In this document: positions 14,601 through 26,765 of the stretch, one piece after another
Layout: every line of letters starts with the position of its first letter
Position numbering within the stretch: position 1 is the first letter of the stretch
Notes under the pieces: generated by a model
Database searches by the model: none
What the model was told of the DNA's origin: nothing
What the model saw: only the letters and a program-made list of their open reading frames with translations
Program-made: the position numbers and the translations under genes
Origin: Lepisosteus oculatus
Lineage: Eukaryota > Chordata > Actinopteri > Semionotiformes > Lepisosteidae
Reading direction: 5' to 3'
DNA length: 64,000 bases
Assembly (NCBI RefSeq): GCF_040954835.1
Contig: NC_090711.1
Span: forward strand, 1,929,501 to 1,993,500

Positions 14601-16605
14601 GCTTCTAGCAGAATGAACCTCCATTAGTTTTCAGATTAGAAGAGCCACTAGGCCACTCAACACAGACAACTGCATTTCCAACATGAAACAGAATCAGCTT
14701 CTCTTAGGTGCTGTAGGTTTTTCTACTAAGACAAAAAGGTGCTTCAGGTGCTGCGACGAAACCGTCAACCGTCACGCCGCGACGCAGCTCTGAAGGAATT
14801 CCTCGGATTTCGGGTGATGCCGCAAAGGGATCGGGTGGCTGTATGATCACTCCGGTAGCGCCCTGCTTTTACGGTTTATCTCGCTCAGTTTCCTGGGGGG
14901 GGGGGACCCCGGGGCCGGCTGGGCGCGCGGCGCGCCGAGAGCAGGCCGAGTTCCCGACATTCTTCAAAATCCTTCTCGATACATCACAGAGAAATGACAA
15001 AGAACAAAAAGACAGCAAAAAAACCGACTTCAAGTCATCAGCCCCCCCGCCATAAAAACGGCTCCTTTTTGAAATTTCACCTGGGACAAGAAACAGCCCG
15101 CCCACCGCAGCACAGATTCGGAGCTTTGATAATTGCAAAAATAATAAACAGTTCTCATGGCTAATTGAGATCTCAATAATCCGTATAACGTGCAATATAA
15201 ACTTAACACGAGGGGCGGCTGGTGAAGAGCCTCCTGGCTGCAGTCTGTCGTGTTCTGAACTGCGGTTCACCTATTTTTTTCATTTGTTTTTCAAAAACTG
15301 CAACGAGCTGGACGGATCACCTGCACTTCTGTGCTCTGACAGGTCTGTACCGAGAGTCAGTGAAGGCGGTGCTGGTGCCCTCCTGCATCATACAGCAACG
15401 TCCCAGCCAAGATGTTCCGCTCTGCTGTACAATCTCTTCATGCGCAAGATCATTTTATCCCCCTTCCTTTTATTTTCATAGCGCCTAACCTCTAAAAGTA
15501 TCCGAAGCGCGATGCACCTAATTACAATTCCAGGAGATCGCACTGCATGGCTTCATGAATGTGCAGAACAGTGAAAGCGAAGATGGACAAGTTTACGTGT
15601 GGCCCACGGGCAGTGGAAATACTGTTCCGATCAAGGCGCAAGGAAAACTTATTTTTTTTAAATCGCATTACTGAAAAAGGAAATTTCTCGGCGAGATGCG
15701 GGTCGGCTAGTATAATCCACACAAGCCCACGGACACGAGCGGGCCGCGCCCTCGCCATGCCTCTAAGGGCTGGGGGTGCGAACGCAGTCGAATTGTTTTT
15801 GCTCATTTCGATTTTAACCTGTAGATCACGTGGGCGTCAACATATTAATTGTATTCCCACGGGTCTGTTTTTTTTTTGCTCAGAATTATTGTACAGCTGC
15901 CTCATTTATCAAAGAACATACTACCGTCCCGGCCGCACCCCGAACCTCAGAGATAGTCCTTTCTGGCACAAGGCCTGGGACCTGCCGTTCTGAACACGTT
16001 TAAAGTGATTGAACTGAGACATATGAGCCGGCTCTTCAGTTTCAAGACTCCATCCCTGAAGGCATTCTGGATCTTTAAAAATAACCAAACAGCAACTGCA
16101 AAAAAAAAAAATCGAAAGCGAAAACTGAATTAATTTTCCTTTTAGAGCTCAGGTTTATTAGCTCTCCCGTTTCGCCCTGCGTTATCACCAGTTACAGACA
16201 GAACAATTAAAAATGACAGAAAAATCAGTATTTTCTCTTCAAAGCCCATCTAGCTGGGTGCCTTATGCGACTCCCGCTACAACACACACACACACAAAAC
16301 CGCCGTCGCAAAATATCCCAGCTGCAGTTAACAGGTTAGACGGAGAAATCGTGATGTATTTTTCTAAACGCGTTTCTAATTAAAAGTGAAACATCTCTGA
16401 GTGTTGACATGATTAGCCGAGCTCCTGTTCTGTTCAAAGCCTGCGAGTGGGGCACGGAGCGCGGAGTGTTGACGTTGACGAGCGCACAGCCCCGGGGAAA
16501 ATCCAGCAAATGTCACTTCAGAAATAGCCGGCGTGCCTGCGCGCTGCTAACTCGGCTTTTTCTCCCCGTTGTGGGGAGAGTAGAGCACTCTCACCCCTCT
16601 GATGT

Positions 16606-16632
16606 CCTCCCCCCCCTCTCTCTCTCTCTCGT
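16606..16632. repeat. (CT)n tract in a CpG-rich patch
   Basis: A C-run followed by (CT)8-9; simple sequence. Confidence 0.8.
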
Positions 16633-16990
16633 CTTCTTAATGAAAATGCTTCGTCCGAAGATGCGAACCGGCGGAGCTGTTTCTGCAGGGACTTGGCAGG
16701 ACAACCCGAGCGGCTGCGTCGGCGTCGGCCGGCCCCTGAGACAACGCGTTACCCTCCCTGTGCTCCAGAGCGCCGCGCTGACAGCAGGTGTCCGTCCTCC
16801 GCGCCGCCGCTGGCCCTGTGCTCAGCAGCCAAGCAGCGACCCTCAAGGTCGTCCGAGGGCCTGTGCAGCGCCCCGCTGTTCAAATGCGTCCCGGGAGAAG
16901 CCCGGTTCGCCCGGAAGAGGAAAGGGCCGAACCCATTCTCGTCCACGGCCACCGCGCATTACATCGTCCGACCGCAGTGAAGTCGGGAAA
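16630..16990. other. CpG-rich patch (possible CpG island)
   Basis: Dense CpG (GCGTCGGCGTCGGCCGG, CCGCGCCGCCGC). Long frames are open on both strands only because stop codons are rare at high GC. No splice signal or protein family was recognised. It could be an unmethylated regulatory island or a noncoding-RNA promoter. Confidence 0.5.
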
Positions 16991-18504
16991 AGAGAATTCT
17001 GCAAGAGAGCACTCGATCCCCGGTTCACCGGGTTAGTCAGAGACCTACACATCTACAGTGCTGACTGGACAAGCAATTTAAAAAAAAGTGAAGTGGTATT
17101 TGTAGCCAAACCTGTGGCAAGGCACCCTGGAGCCTATCCTGAAAGAATGATCTAGCAGGTTAGACCCTGGACAGGCCAGTAGACTCCCACACACACACAT
17201 TTAGAGCCACCGGTGATCCAGCTGACCTTGTCTTGGGAAGGGGGGTAAACAGAGAAAGTGCATGTGCACACGGGGAAGAACGTGCAAGCTCCAAACAGCA
17301 GGGTCTGCGCTCGGCCCTCGAACCCAGGACTGGCACTGCCGCCACACACAGGGAAATGAGAAGGAGGGGCAGAGGCGGCAGTATGGCTACGCTGGGGCCA
17401 GTGGGAAGGAAAAAAAAAGTCACGGCGATCTCAAGTCTGAGGCTTTCTTCTCCTCCAGACAAGGTCTGTCCCTTCAGGCCTGAGCAGGCCCTGCTCTCCA
17501 AGGTGCACCAGTCATTTTGCTCCACACAGGGCGGTTGCAACGACCTCTGACCTGCGGAATTTTCAGGGCTGTTTAATAAGCAGTGAAGCAGGGTTTCCTT
17601 GCCGCCCCAGAGCCCACCGGCTTTCACTTGGGGTGAAACCTCAGAGACCGGAGACCGAGGTAACCTTATAAAATCCCTCAAAACGCTCAGAATTTGATTA
17701 AGCTGGTCTCTTCACTTGTCTGTTGCACAGTGTTTATTAAAATCTATAAACACTTTGAGAACTAAAACTGTTAAGGAGCCAAAAACTGCAAAATGAGGTC
17801 CAATTAATCAAGTGAGGATACTCGAATTAGAGGCTCTGTTAAGCGGTAGTCATTCGGACCCCTGGGAGTTATGGGCCTGTGTGACAGAGGCAGGCAGAAG
17901 AAGAAAGCATTACAATACTGATTACAATTTAAAAACGCTTGGCAATGATGCGTTTATACACCCGAGGTGCCCAGGAGCTATATGGTTAAAGTCTTTGAAA
18001 AATAAATAGTGGTTTAAGTTGCTCTTTTTTTGCCCAAGAGAGTTTCAGAACGTTATTGCTTAAATTACAGCCTGCGTATCACAGACTGGAATCAGAAGAA
18101 TGGATCTGATTAAAGCTTTGTTGACTGTGGATTCTGGTTTAATAGGTGTCTACTGGCACAGTGTCAGGAACGGCAGGTATTAAACAGAATCTGTAATATA
18201 TGGTTTTAAAACTCAAGCTACAAACTAATTCTAATGAAAATGTGATTGCTATTGCTAAGCTTAAAAATTTATCATTTTTACCAGGCAAAAATAGAATTTC
18301 ATACAAAGTTTGGAAATGTAAACTAAAAATAAGCAAAATGAGTCCATATTCTAAGTTTGTATTTTCATTATTACCTTTAGCAATTGCATAATAGTTTCAC
18401 ATTCACAAACTGTCAGTTTTTAAATGATAATTTTCTATAACATTTTTGACCCTGTAGGATTCCCAAGTGCATTAAGATTATTAAGATAAATGCATTATTA
18501 AGAA

Positions 18505-18735
18505 CATAAGTTACAAGTAACAGACCATCTAGCCCATCCAGGTACTTAGTCTTAAATTGATCTAAGGTTCAGTCCTTTCTTGAAAGACCCAGGGCACAGG
18601 CTTCAATATCATGGCTCAATAGCTCGTTCCACCCTCCCACATCCCTTTGGGTAAAGAAGGGGCCCCCTGTTCTCCATTTTAAATGCACTTTTGTGTAGCT
18701 CCCACTTGCGTCTGTATGGTTTATACAGTAGCTGC
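18505..18735 (-). mobile_element. LINE 3'-end fragment (inverted)
   Basis: AAGAACATAAG, later ATTGATCTAAGGTTCAGTCC, TTTGGGTAAAGAAG and CACTTTTGTGTAGCTCCCAC. This is the reverse complement of the fragments at 54.5 and 60.2 kb, whose sense reading gives a FFTQR-V-VWN-like LINE ORF2 C-terminus. Noncoding and decayed. Confidence 0.6.
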
Positions 18736-18835
18736 ACTACAATTAAGCTCTCTGTAATACGAGAGCGTGCCTGCTCCGAGTGCGTTAGAGGTGGCTGAAT
18801 ATTTAGCAGTTAGGCAGCCCAAAGTAGGAGTAGTC

Positions 18836-18965
18836 CATGAATCCTAGCCAGCGTGTCTTTAGGCCGTGGGAGGAAGAGTCTGGCAAAACCCCAAGCAAGC
18901 ATGGAGAACATGCCAACTCCACACCGACAGACCCCCGAGGCCAGAAAGGCCAGACCCGAACCCTG
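18836..18965 (-). repeat. 'GGAGTTTGCATGTTCTCC' repeat (inverted)
   Basis: The reverse complement carries CCAGGGTTCGGGTCTGG, GTGTGGAGTTGGCATGTTCT and CTTCCTCCCACGGCCTAAAG, a widespread vertebrate interspersed repeat. A second copy lies near 26.6 kb. Confidence 0.6.
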
Positions 18966-21900
18966 GACCCCAGGGCTTCGGCCCTGTGGGGCCCCGAACG
19001 CGAGGCAGGGCCGTGGGGAGACCCCGTGGGAAGAGAGGGGCCGAGGCCCGTCCTCCGAGCAGGAGCGGGAGGAAGGGGGTGGGTGTGCCCCCAGCACGCC
19101 GGGACCCCCTGCTGCCCCTGCGCTGCCTTCTGCTGACCTTTGTAACCCTGTGGTGGAGAATGCCCCGGCTCTGCCACAGACTTTAATCTGGAGCTGAGAG
19201 CACAGGGCGGGTCCAGCCTGAATCTCATTATCCAGGACCTCATGGGGAGCAGGTGGGCGGGGGGGTCAGCAGTTGTCCCTGACCGGTGAGGTGTGGTCAG
19301 ACAGCTGAATCAAGGTGAAATTATAGGTGCGTTCGGCTGCCATTGTTCTTTACTGCTCCCCTCTGTGTTGCAGACCCCTGGCTTTGCGGCACTGTTTCCG
19401 CAGGGGACGCCACAGTGAAATGCCCCCCCCCCACCCACCCACCCCAGAAGGAGACCGCAGGTAGCTGGGAGGCTCTGGTGGTGTGTTGGCCTCTCCTCCT
19501 AACATAGGAATGCAGGGCAATTAGCAGGGCCACATCTGTGTGGATTTTACACTCTTACAGTCTTTAGGAGCTGTCCAGTTCAAAATGTCATTAAAAACAG
19601 TTGCTGATGCATGTCATTTCCGCACTGATTTATATAAGCTAGGGTTTGGGAAGAGTGCCGTCCCACCTGTCCAGCTTTTAGTACAAGGCACTTAAGTGCC
19701 TGAAGACATGGCCAGTATCTGTATCTTTACAACCACCCTGGGTTACAAAACACCCCCCAAACCCTGCACTTCAATTCTTTTTATCTGAGACTTCAAATTA
19801 GCTTCTCTACGCCTCCACCCCCCAAGATAATCACCATAACAAAATCCACACCAACGTGATCTTTATCTCTGGTCCACTGTAGGAGTTGAAAATAAGAAAA
19901 GGTCGCACCAGAAAGAGAATGGAACTGCAGACAAAACTTTGGGGGGATCCCGATGGGGCGACTGCAGCCAAGGCGGTGATCTGGAAGCGTCTCTTCTACC
20001 CCTTTGCTCTGCGAGACGTCACCCTGCAGGGATACCCTGCAGCAATTCTAGAGGAGATGTTTGTACTGGTGCTATGGGAAGGGTTAAACAGATCTCTGTG
20101 GTCAGAGTGGTTTACAATCTGACCGCTTGCTTGGAAAGGGAGCAGTGCGCTTAACTGCTTAACTTAATTTTTTTTTTTTACATCAAGCAGATAGCTTAAG
20201 CCAGTTTTTGTTCTGTGATTTTCCTTGTAATTGCTGCAAAATGTAATTAAGTGTGTGCAAAAGTCAAGATGATTTTTTTAAAATTTGGAAACGCGGGTTT
20301 TTAAAAATGCATGAAAAGCACAAACAAAAAAACAAAACAGCTTCCTTACAGCCATGATAAAGCTAACCATCTTATCTTCAAGATCATCTTCACTTCACAC
20401 ACCTACTGCAATGTCACAGGGATTCACTGAACAGAAGAACGATAAAAACAGGTTTGCAATTAATTCTGAATGTCTTAACTGCAGAACAGACAAGAAGAAA
20501 AGTGTAAGTTAAATGCATGCCTTCTGTGGGTTTGTATTTCAAGGACTGAGTGTCAGATCAGCAGAGACGCCTGCACTCTGGCTCTCCAAGGCCAGGTAAC
20601 CTCTTTGTAATTGTATGGCAGTAGCTGGAGGGGCATTTAAAGAGACGTCATTCTGTCAACACAGAGGGGCACGGAGCCTGAGGCCGGGGATTAATGTCTT
20701 CAGCCCTGTCAACCTCAGCGTCTCCACCTCCACACAGGTCAGTCATTGTCACTGCAGGACCATACACCTGGGAACGGTCTTTCACACACCCATGCCCCAA
20801 TCAGCCTGGGTTTGAATTACACCAGTGGGAAAATCCCTGGAGCCATCTCATGTCATTCTTCTGCAGCACAGCTGCGAGTGGCACCCAGGCCACCACACTG
20901 CCTCTGCTCAGTTCCACAAGGCCTTACTCCGCATGAGCCAGACACGTTTTTGGGGGGTCTTTATAGGACATGCAGGTGGACCCCACTTCTGAGCTGGCGT
21001 CCCGCGGCCCGCCTGTGAGCACTTGAGCTGCATGACCACTGAGTCAAGTCAACTGTCCCCTGAACCCAGGATCCAAATGAAATTCCCGGGAGAGTGACAT
21101 GACTAACAGGCTCTCTGCAACCTGCTATTCCTGGCTTAAGTAGCTGATACATTTACATAGCACTTGACATTCCCAAAGAGCTCCAAGTACTTGATATATA
21201 CAGCATATAGGAGGGTGCCCCATTCATCTACCACTGGGCAACATGTGGCAGCCACTACAGGCCTGGAGCCCCGCAGTACAGCAGATCAGATGGAGGAGTG
21301 ACAGACTGAATAAACGGGGAACTTTACAAAGGCCCGGACACAGCCAGAGTGGAATCAAGGCAGCACACAATCAGGGGATTAACACCCCTCCTCTTCTGAA
21401 CCTCTGTCTAAGACAGATGTGTCCCCGGTCAACATACTGGGGGGCGCCGCTTTGGAAATTCTGGTCCAGACAGTAGAGCGGCACCTACTGGTCCACCGAT
21501 TCCACTTACAGCCACCATACACTCTGTTCAAAAGCCGTTCGAGCCACCTTAACGCGGGAGCATTGAGAACGGACCCACTGGAGGCCATCAGAGAGACGCC
21601 GCTCAGAGCAGCGGCAGCCAAGCCTGAATTTCCCCGCAGCTCCAGAGCTGCTGAGCCGTCGGGCCCCTCTCCGGCGTGACCTCCAGCACAAGGGAAAAGC
21701 GTGCCGCTGTGATTAACTCCTTCATTACACTTGGCACAGCCAATGCCACTGCAGGGCACACTTTCTCCCATGGCTTGAGGTGCTGGAGACGAGCTGATCT
21801 GAGCCGGCAGATCAGCTCCCCGCAGGTGCCAAATTGGCACTAATAAACCAACACAGGATCTGGTTAGATACATATTTATCTATGCATACAACTCAAATTC

Positions 21901-24900
21901 TATTTGGCTGTTAAACCTCCCTTCCGAACAAAAGCAGGCTTTGGAACATTCCTCTTGCTGGAATTCCAGCTGCTCCCTGGGGCGGCTGCATCATTATTTC
22001 ACAGTATGACAGGTTGTGCACCTCACAGCCCTTGCAGAAAAACTGGACGGGGGGGAGTGATCTTCATGCCCAGCGAATGCGTGGTTTTTCTATATTATCT
22101 CTCATTTTGTTATACTGGATTTCATATTTTTGCCAACTATACCTCCACGCTGTACAAATGAAATATCCAAATCACTTTGCATGGAGAAGTGTTCTAGTCC
22201 TGGAGTACAGGTGTGTCTGCAGCCTTTCATGAGGTACTGGGGCCTTCAGGAGACCTTGAAAACCTGCAGACCCACCAGGACCGGACACTACGAACGCCTA
22301 GCTCCGAGGATCTGCTCTCACTGTGAAGTCTGGCTCTGCAACGCACAGGTGTGACCAGAACAGCTCTCTTACCCATCGCCTCCTGGAGGAATATTCCACC
22401 AACTCCCAAGTCACATGGCTGAACCCCACAGCTCGGGATCCAGCGTTACAACATTAAGCTGGGAGCCACCGGACTTGCAAGATGCGTTTTTGTTGACCTG
22501 CTCTCCTCTGTGAACGTTATTTGAAGGTCTTTCTTGCCAGACAACGTCCACGTCCCCTGCGCACGTCATTTCTGAATTAGTAAGCTTCCCTTACGCAACA
22601 CTGAAAAGCTTCACAAACATGTTAATAACAAAGACAATAACTGTAGCAATGACAGAGACAGCTTTGTGGGTTTTAAACTGCAGCACCACACTTCCTCCCT
22701 GGGGGGAATCGGCAAAGAAATTCAGTTAAGAATGCCACTTGAAAGATACATTAAGAATGTGTAACTATATGTGCTGTACATATATATAAACCTAGAGAAA
22801 ACCGCTCAACTTGTAAAAACCGAGGGCAAGTTAGTACAGATGCACAGTCCTTGTCAAAAGTGCAGAAAAGCACAACTTCAAGCGCTATTTCCACTCAGTG
22901 ATCTCTGCTTTCCTAATGAGAAAGCCGCCTAAAAACACAAGCAGCTCACACTGACCTCAGGATGTTTTCTAATTCAGTTTTAATTAACTGAAGCATAAAT
23001 GAATATGAAGCTCTTGGGAAGGTATCCAGATTTTCTGAGCTGGTCTTCAACTGTCCCCCAGCTGTGAAAGGGTTGGACTCTCACCCCAGGACCTCTGGGG
23101 GTTTTTACTAGAGCGTTTCAATTGTAAAATGATATTTTGCCAACAGTCACCCAACTAAAAGGGCGCAGAAAAAGACAGGCCAGAGCTCAGGGGTGAGGTT
23201 ACCACCAGTTTGACTAGAAATACTGCACGATCATTTAGGTTCACAGGCTGAAATGATCATGCACAGAACAGCATTACACCCAAGAAGAATGCAATGGGGT
23301 ACTTTAAGATACAGTGTGTAATTACATTATAGGTAATTTTATAGTCATGTTGCATCTCGAGATTAAGCATTAGATACATCAAAAAATACTCAAGTCATTG
23401 TGTCACTGTAACCCATTAAAATGTTGCTTCTCTGTAATTATGCCGATCAATGAGTATGTACTCAGATTTAGTTATGTCAACCTATAAAGAGGTTATTTCA
23501 TTTTGACAGAAACCGCAAAGATTAAAGATGATACAGTAGAAGACTCTGCCTTTTTGGATTCAAAAGCACCACAGCAACCTCAGTCACATGGAGATGGGAG
23601 TCTATGACTCACACACTTTGTCTGCTTTGCATATTATTCTATTCAGGAGCAAACAAATTGGGGGCAATGCCGACTTTACAGTAATTCCAGCAGTATTTCC
23701 ACACTACTTCCAAGTGCCAAGGAGGGTGTTATCAAACCTGGCAGAGTCATGTGCCAAAGTATCAGCAGGCCTTGTGTTGCTGCAGAAGTCGATTCAGTTG
23801 CCAGAATGAGCCAAGTACTGTCTCCCCCTCACACACACACAGCCTCGGCAGCTCCAGAGAGATGACAAATCTCAGACAACTCGAATGATCGGCAAAAAGA
23901 TGCTGCAGATTTTTTAAAAGTAAAGAAGAGTCTGATGACATCGCAGAGCTCCAGCTTATTCAGGAGAACTGTTTTTCAGGGCAGCAGGTGGGGCAGGCCA
24001 CTCCAGTCACTCTTGTTGCCACACTTTATTTGCAGCTGGATTTCGTGAAGTGATAACAGCTGGTCCCCAAGATGTGTAAATAAAGGAGGCCCGAACGTAC
24101 AAATTAATTGTTTGATGTGTTGCAATTGAACTTAACGAGCAGATTGATGCATCTGGCTTGCCAACTGCAGGCTGCGACGAGCCGCTTTGAAAGAAGCTCG
24201 ATACAGACAGTGACGGGTCTGCCTCGATGGACTCGTTTCTCTCTCTCTCTCTCAAACGAAGAGAGTTTGCTCCAGAGCTGGACAGCTGACAGAACACTTG
24301 TTAGTCATCCACAATCACCTCGGGCAGAAGAGAGGTGGAGAAGATGGGAGGGGTGTTTCTCAATTAGACAGCACCGCTTTTTTAATTAGATACCGAGGAG
24401 CCTGATGCCTCTGGATCACTGTCAGTCTTGATTAGGGTCTTGGCAACCCCAGATAGGCAGGACCGCCTCCTCGCTGCGCCGTCATGTGAACCCCCATCCT
24501 GGTCTTGGCGATGAGACCAGGGAGCCGTACCTTTCACATCTGGCAAACAAGGACTAGGGATTAACTGCATGCGCTCATTAATTAAACTGATTCACTGCCA
24601 GACAGAACAGGACTGGTGTTCCTCAGCAACACACCAGGCTTGGTTTCCACAGCCATGACAAGAGCAAAATAACCCATGGTGGAAATGGCAAATTGGGAAG
24701 CAGAGTTTTTCGTCCCAATACGGCACTCAGCACAGCAGGGTCCACAATTCAGAGGAAGCGCAGAGAGGTGGCTCACACCCCACAGCCCATCCATTTAAAA
24801 TCTCCGAGGACAGCTCGTGCTGTCTGGAGACTGACCTGCACTGCAACTCCCATCACACACAAGCAGAGAATGGCGACCGGATCACAGAAGCAAGATGGCC

Positions 24901-26101
24901 AGAGCACAGCAGGGAGGAAGGAGCCGGTCCAGTGAAACAATCCAGCACACGACGCGAGAGCTGGAGATACTCCAGTACAGAACAACGCAATCACACCAGC
25001 TCCTGCTTCTGGCGGCTTTGCTCGAGTCAGATCACACACAAGCTTTTAGATCGCCACGCTCCTACGGGGACGTTCCACAATCACAGTGGCTAGCAGCCCC
25101 AGACGACAGCACACCCAGCACAACCGCACTGCACCGACACACCTGGACAGCTGCTGGCTAATCGAGTCTGCAAGGAGCCAACAATTACCGGACTCCCAAG
25201 TCTTTAAAGACACAGGTTTAATCATACATTTAAAAGAGATTATTTTGGCTCTCATGACTCCATGAAAGTGTTCTGGAGCTACTCTAAAATCTCTTGTACA
25301 TTCTTCTGCCTTGTAACTGCTCCAGCTTTCACTGGCTTGCCTGTGGGTCTACAAACCATCAACAAACAGTTTCTGTATTTCCTTTCTGCATCTTTCGGGA
25401 TGTCCTGTGGGCTGCACTTATGGTCACTTTTTTTCAAAAAGGCTTCTGTTCTTCTGCTTCTTCACTTTAATCTCCTCTTCTTACCCCCCCCTTAACACTG
25501 TTGTGGTGAAGATTCTTCTATACAAAGCACACAGTGCTCTGAATGCCACACCCCTAAACCCCAAATACCCCAATCCCCCCACACCCCCCACCACTCTGCG
25601 CCTCCGGGCGACTGCAGCTCCCTTGCGGTTTGAAAATGTGGCTGATGTGTTTCCAATAAATCTCCCAGCCCTTAATGATCCCTTTTCAGAGTGATTCATG
25701 GCCAGACTGACAGGTCAAATTGCTGGTGTGAATCTTTGGCAGGGCATGAAACGACGCCTGGCCGCACCCCTCCTCGGGCGACACGCCGACAAGCCGAGAC
25801 TCCACAGCAGATCCCAGCCCCCGGACCGTCGGCCCTCGCCGCTCTCGAGCAGGCAGCGCGCCGGGTCGCCGGGCCAGCAGGGAAACACGGCCGGAGCACA
25901 TTGCAAGCCCACTCCACCTGGGGAATGTTCCTGCAGAACCAGTCTCTGCAGCGGGGGGTTATAACTTAACCTCAGAGCTCAGTTTCTAATGATTGCTGCT
26001 CCTTAGACAAGTGCCGCATATTTTGCAACGGAAGGAACGTTTCTGCTGTAGCCGGCCTAGTAATACACCTCCATTTAATAAGAACTTCACCGTCCCGAGA
26101 T
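18966..26101. other. Intergenic, no gene recognised
   Basis: GC-rich at 18.95-19.12 and 25.74-25.92 kb. At 22.9-23.0 kb an AT-rich stretch with TTTTAATTAACTGAAGC could be regulatory. At about 21.14-21.30 kb, ACATTTACATAGCACTTGAC and CATCTACCACTGGGCAAC look like an old dispersed repeat. Confidence 0.6.
22190..22300. repeat. 'TTGGAGACCCCTG' repeat family, copy 3
   Basis: TCTAGTCCTGGAGTACAGGT, then AAAACCTGCAGACCCACCAG and GACCGGACAC, shared with the 61.3 kb copy. Confidence 0.45.
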
Positions 26102-26120
26102 TAAAAAAAAAAAAAAAAAA
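26102..26120. repeat. Poly(A) tract
   Basis: An A homopolymer of about 18 bases with no recognised element attached. Confidence 0.8.
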
Positions 26121-26599
26121 CCTGGGCTGGAGCCATGCTCCCTCTCAGCCAGGTCTCTCCCATCTAGGCCTGGCCAAGTCCAAACACCCCCTCACCGCTG
26201 CCTCCCACACAGGGGCAGGGCTGCACAGCAACAGCGCTGACTCGGCCTGAGTCACACGCGCTCCAGACTCGACAGCGCAGACCTTGCAGGGACTTGCCGC
26301 CCGCTGCTGCACAGAGCTCGGAGGGGAGACAAGCAAGTCCTGTATTTCACTAACAGGATGTCCGGTAGCACATTCTGTTTTTTCTCAGGTCCTTTTTGAT
26401 TCAAGGAAGAGGCAACAATGTTGGTGTCTCTTTTTAGTTATTCAAAAAAGCTCTTTTTCCCCCCCTCTTTCCAGTTCCAAATAAAGCTGTCAACTGACCC
26501 CAACAGGTCACCCAGCCATTTTGAGGCATGGTGGGTTTTTCAAACTTGCCCTGAAGTGGAAAAAACCTACAGACCTAAATTCTTCTGCTGCACAGCTCT

Positions 26600-26765
26600 C
26601 AAGTCCAGGGTTCGATTCTGAACCAGGCACTTTCTGTGCGGAGTTTGCATGATAATCTATACAGAAATGGAAGCACTCCCACATCCCAGGGACATGCAGT
26701 TTGAGTTAAACCATGTGATCTTGTGCTCTGCGGTGCACAGGCATCCCTTCCAGGATCTAATCCTG
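26600..26765 (+). repeat. 'GGAGTTTGCATG' repeat, copy 2
   Basis: TCCAGGGTTCGATTCTGAAC, TGTGCGGAGTTTGCATGATA, CACTCCCACATCCCAGGGAC and ATGCAG match the 18.9 kb copy. GGTTCGATTC resembles a tRNA B box, but no tRNA fold is present. Confidence 0.6.

Larger units (their letters stand above)
9521..18504. other. Intergenic, mostly AT-rich, no gene recognised
   Basis: AT-rich DNA (about 10.5-12.3 kb) gives way to CpG-bearing patches at about 14.75-14.95, 15.7-15.8 and 16.4-17.0 kb. Apart from the listed repeats I see no gene. Confidence 0.6.

Noticed and set aside
16409..17155. 248-codon open frame on the plus strand
   Set aside because: High-GC patch with overlapping open frames in several registers; composition is not coding-like, no family was recognised, and stop depletion explains it.
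26540..26640. tRNA B-box-like GGTTCGATTC
   Set aside because: No matching acceptor stem or A box; it belongs to a dispersed repeat also seen near 18.9 kb.
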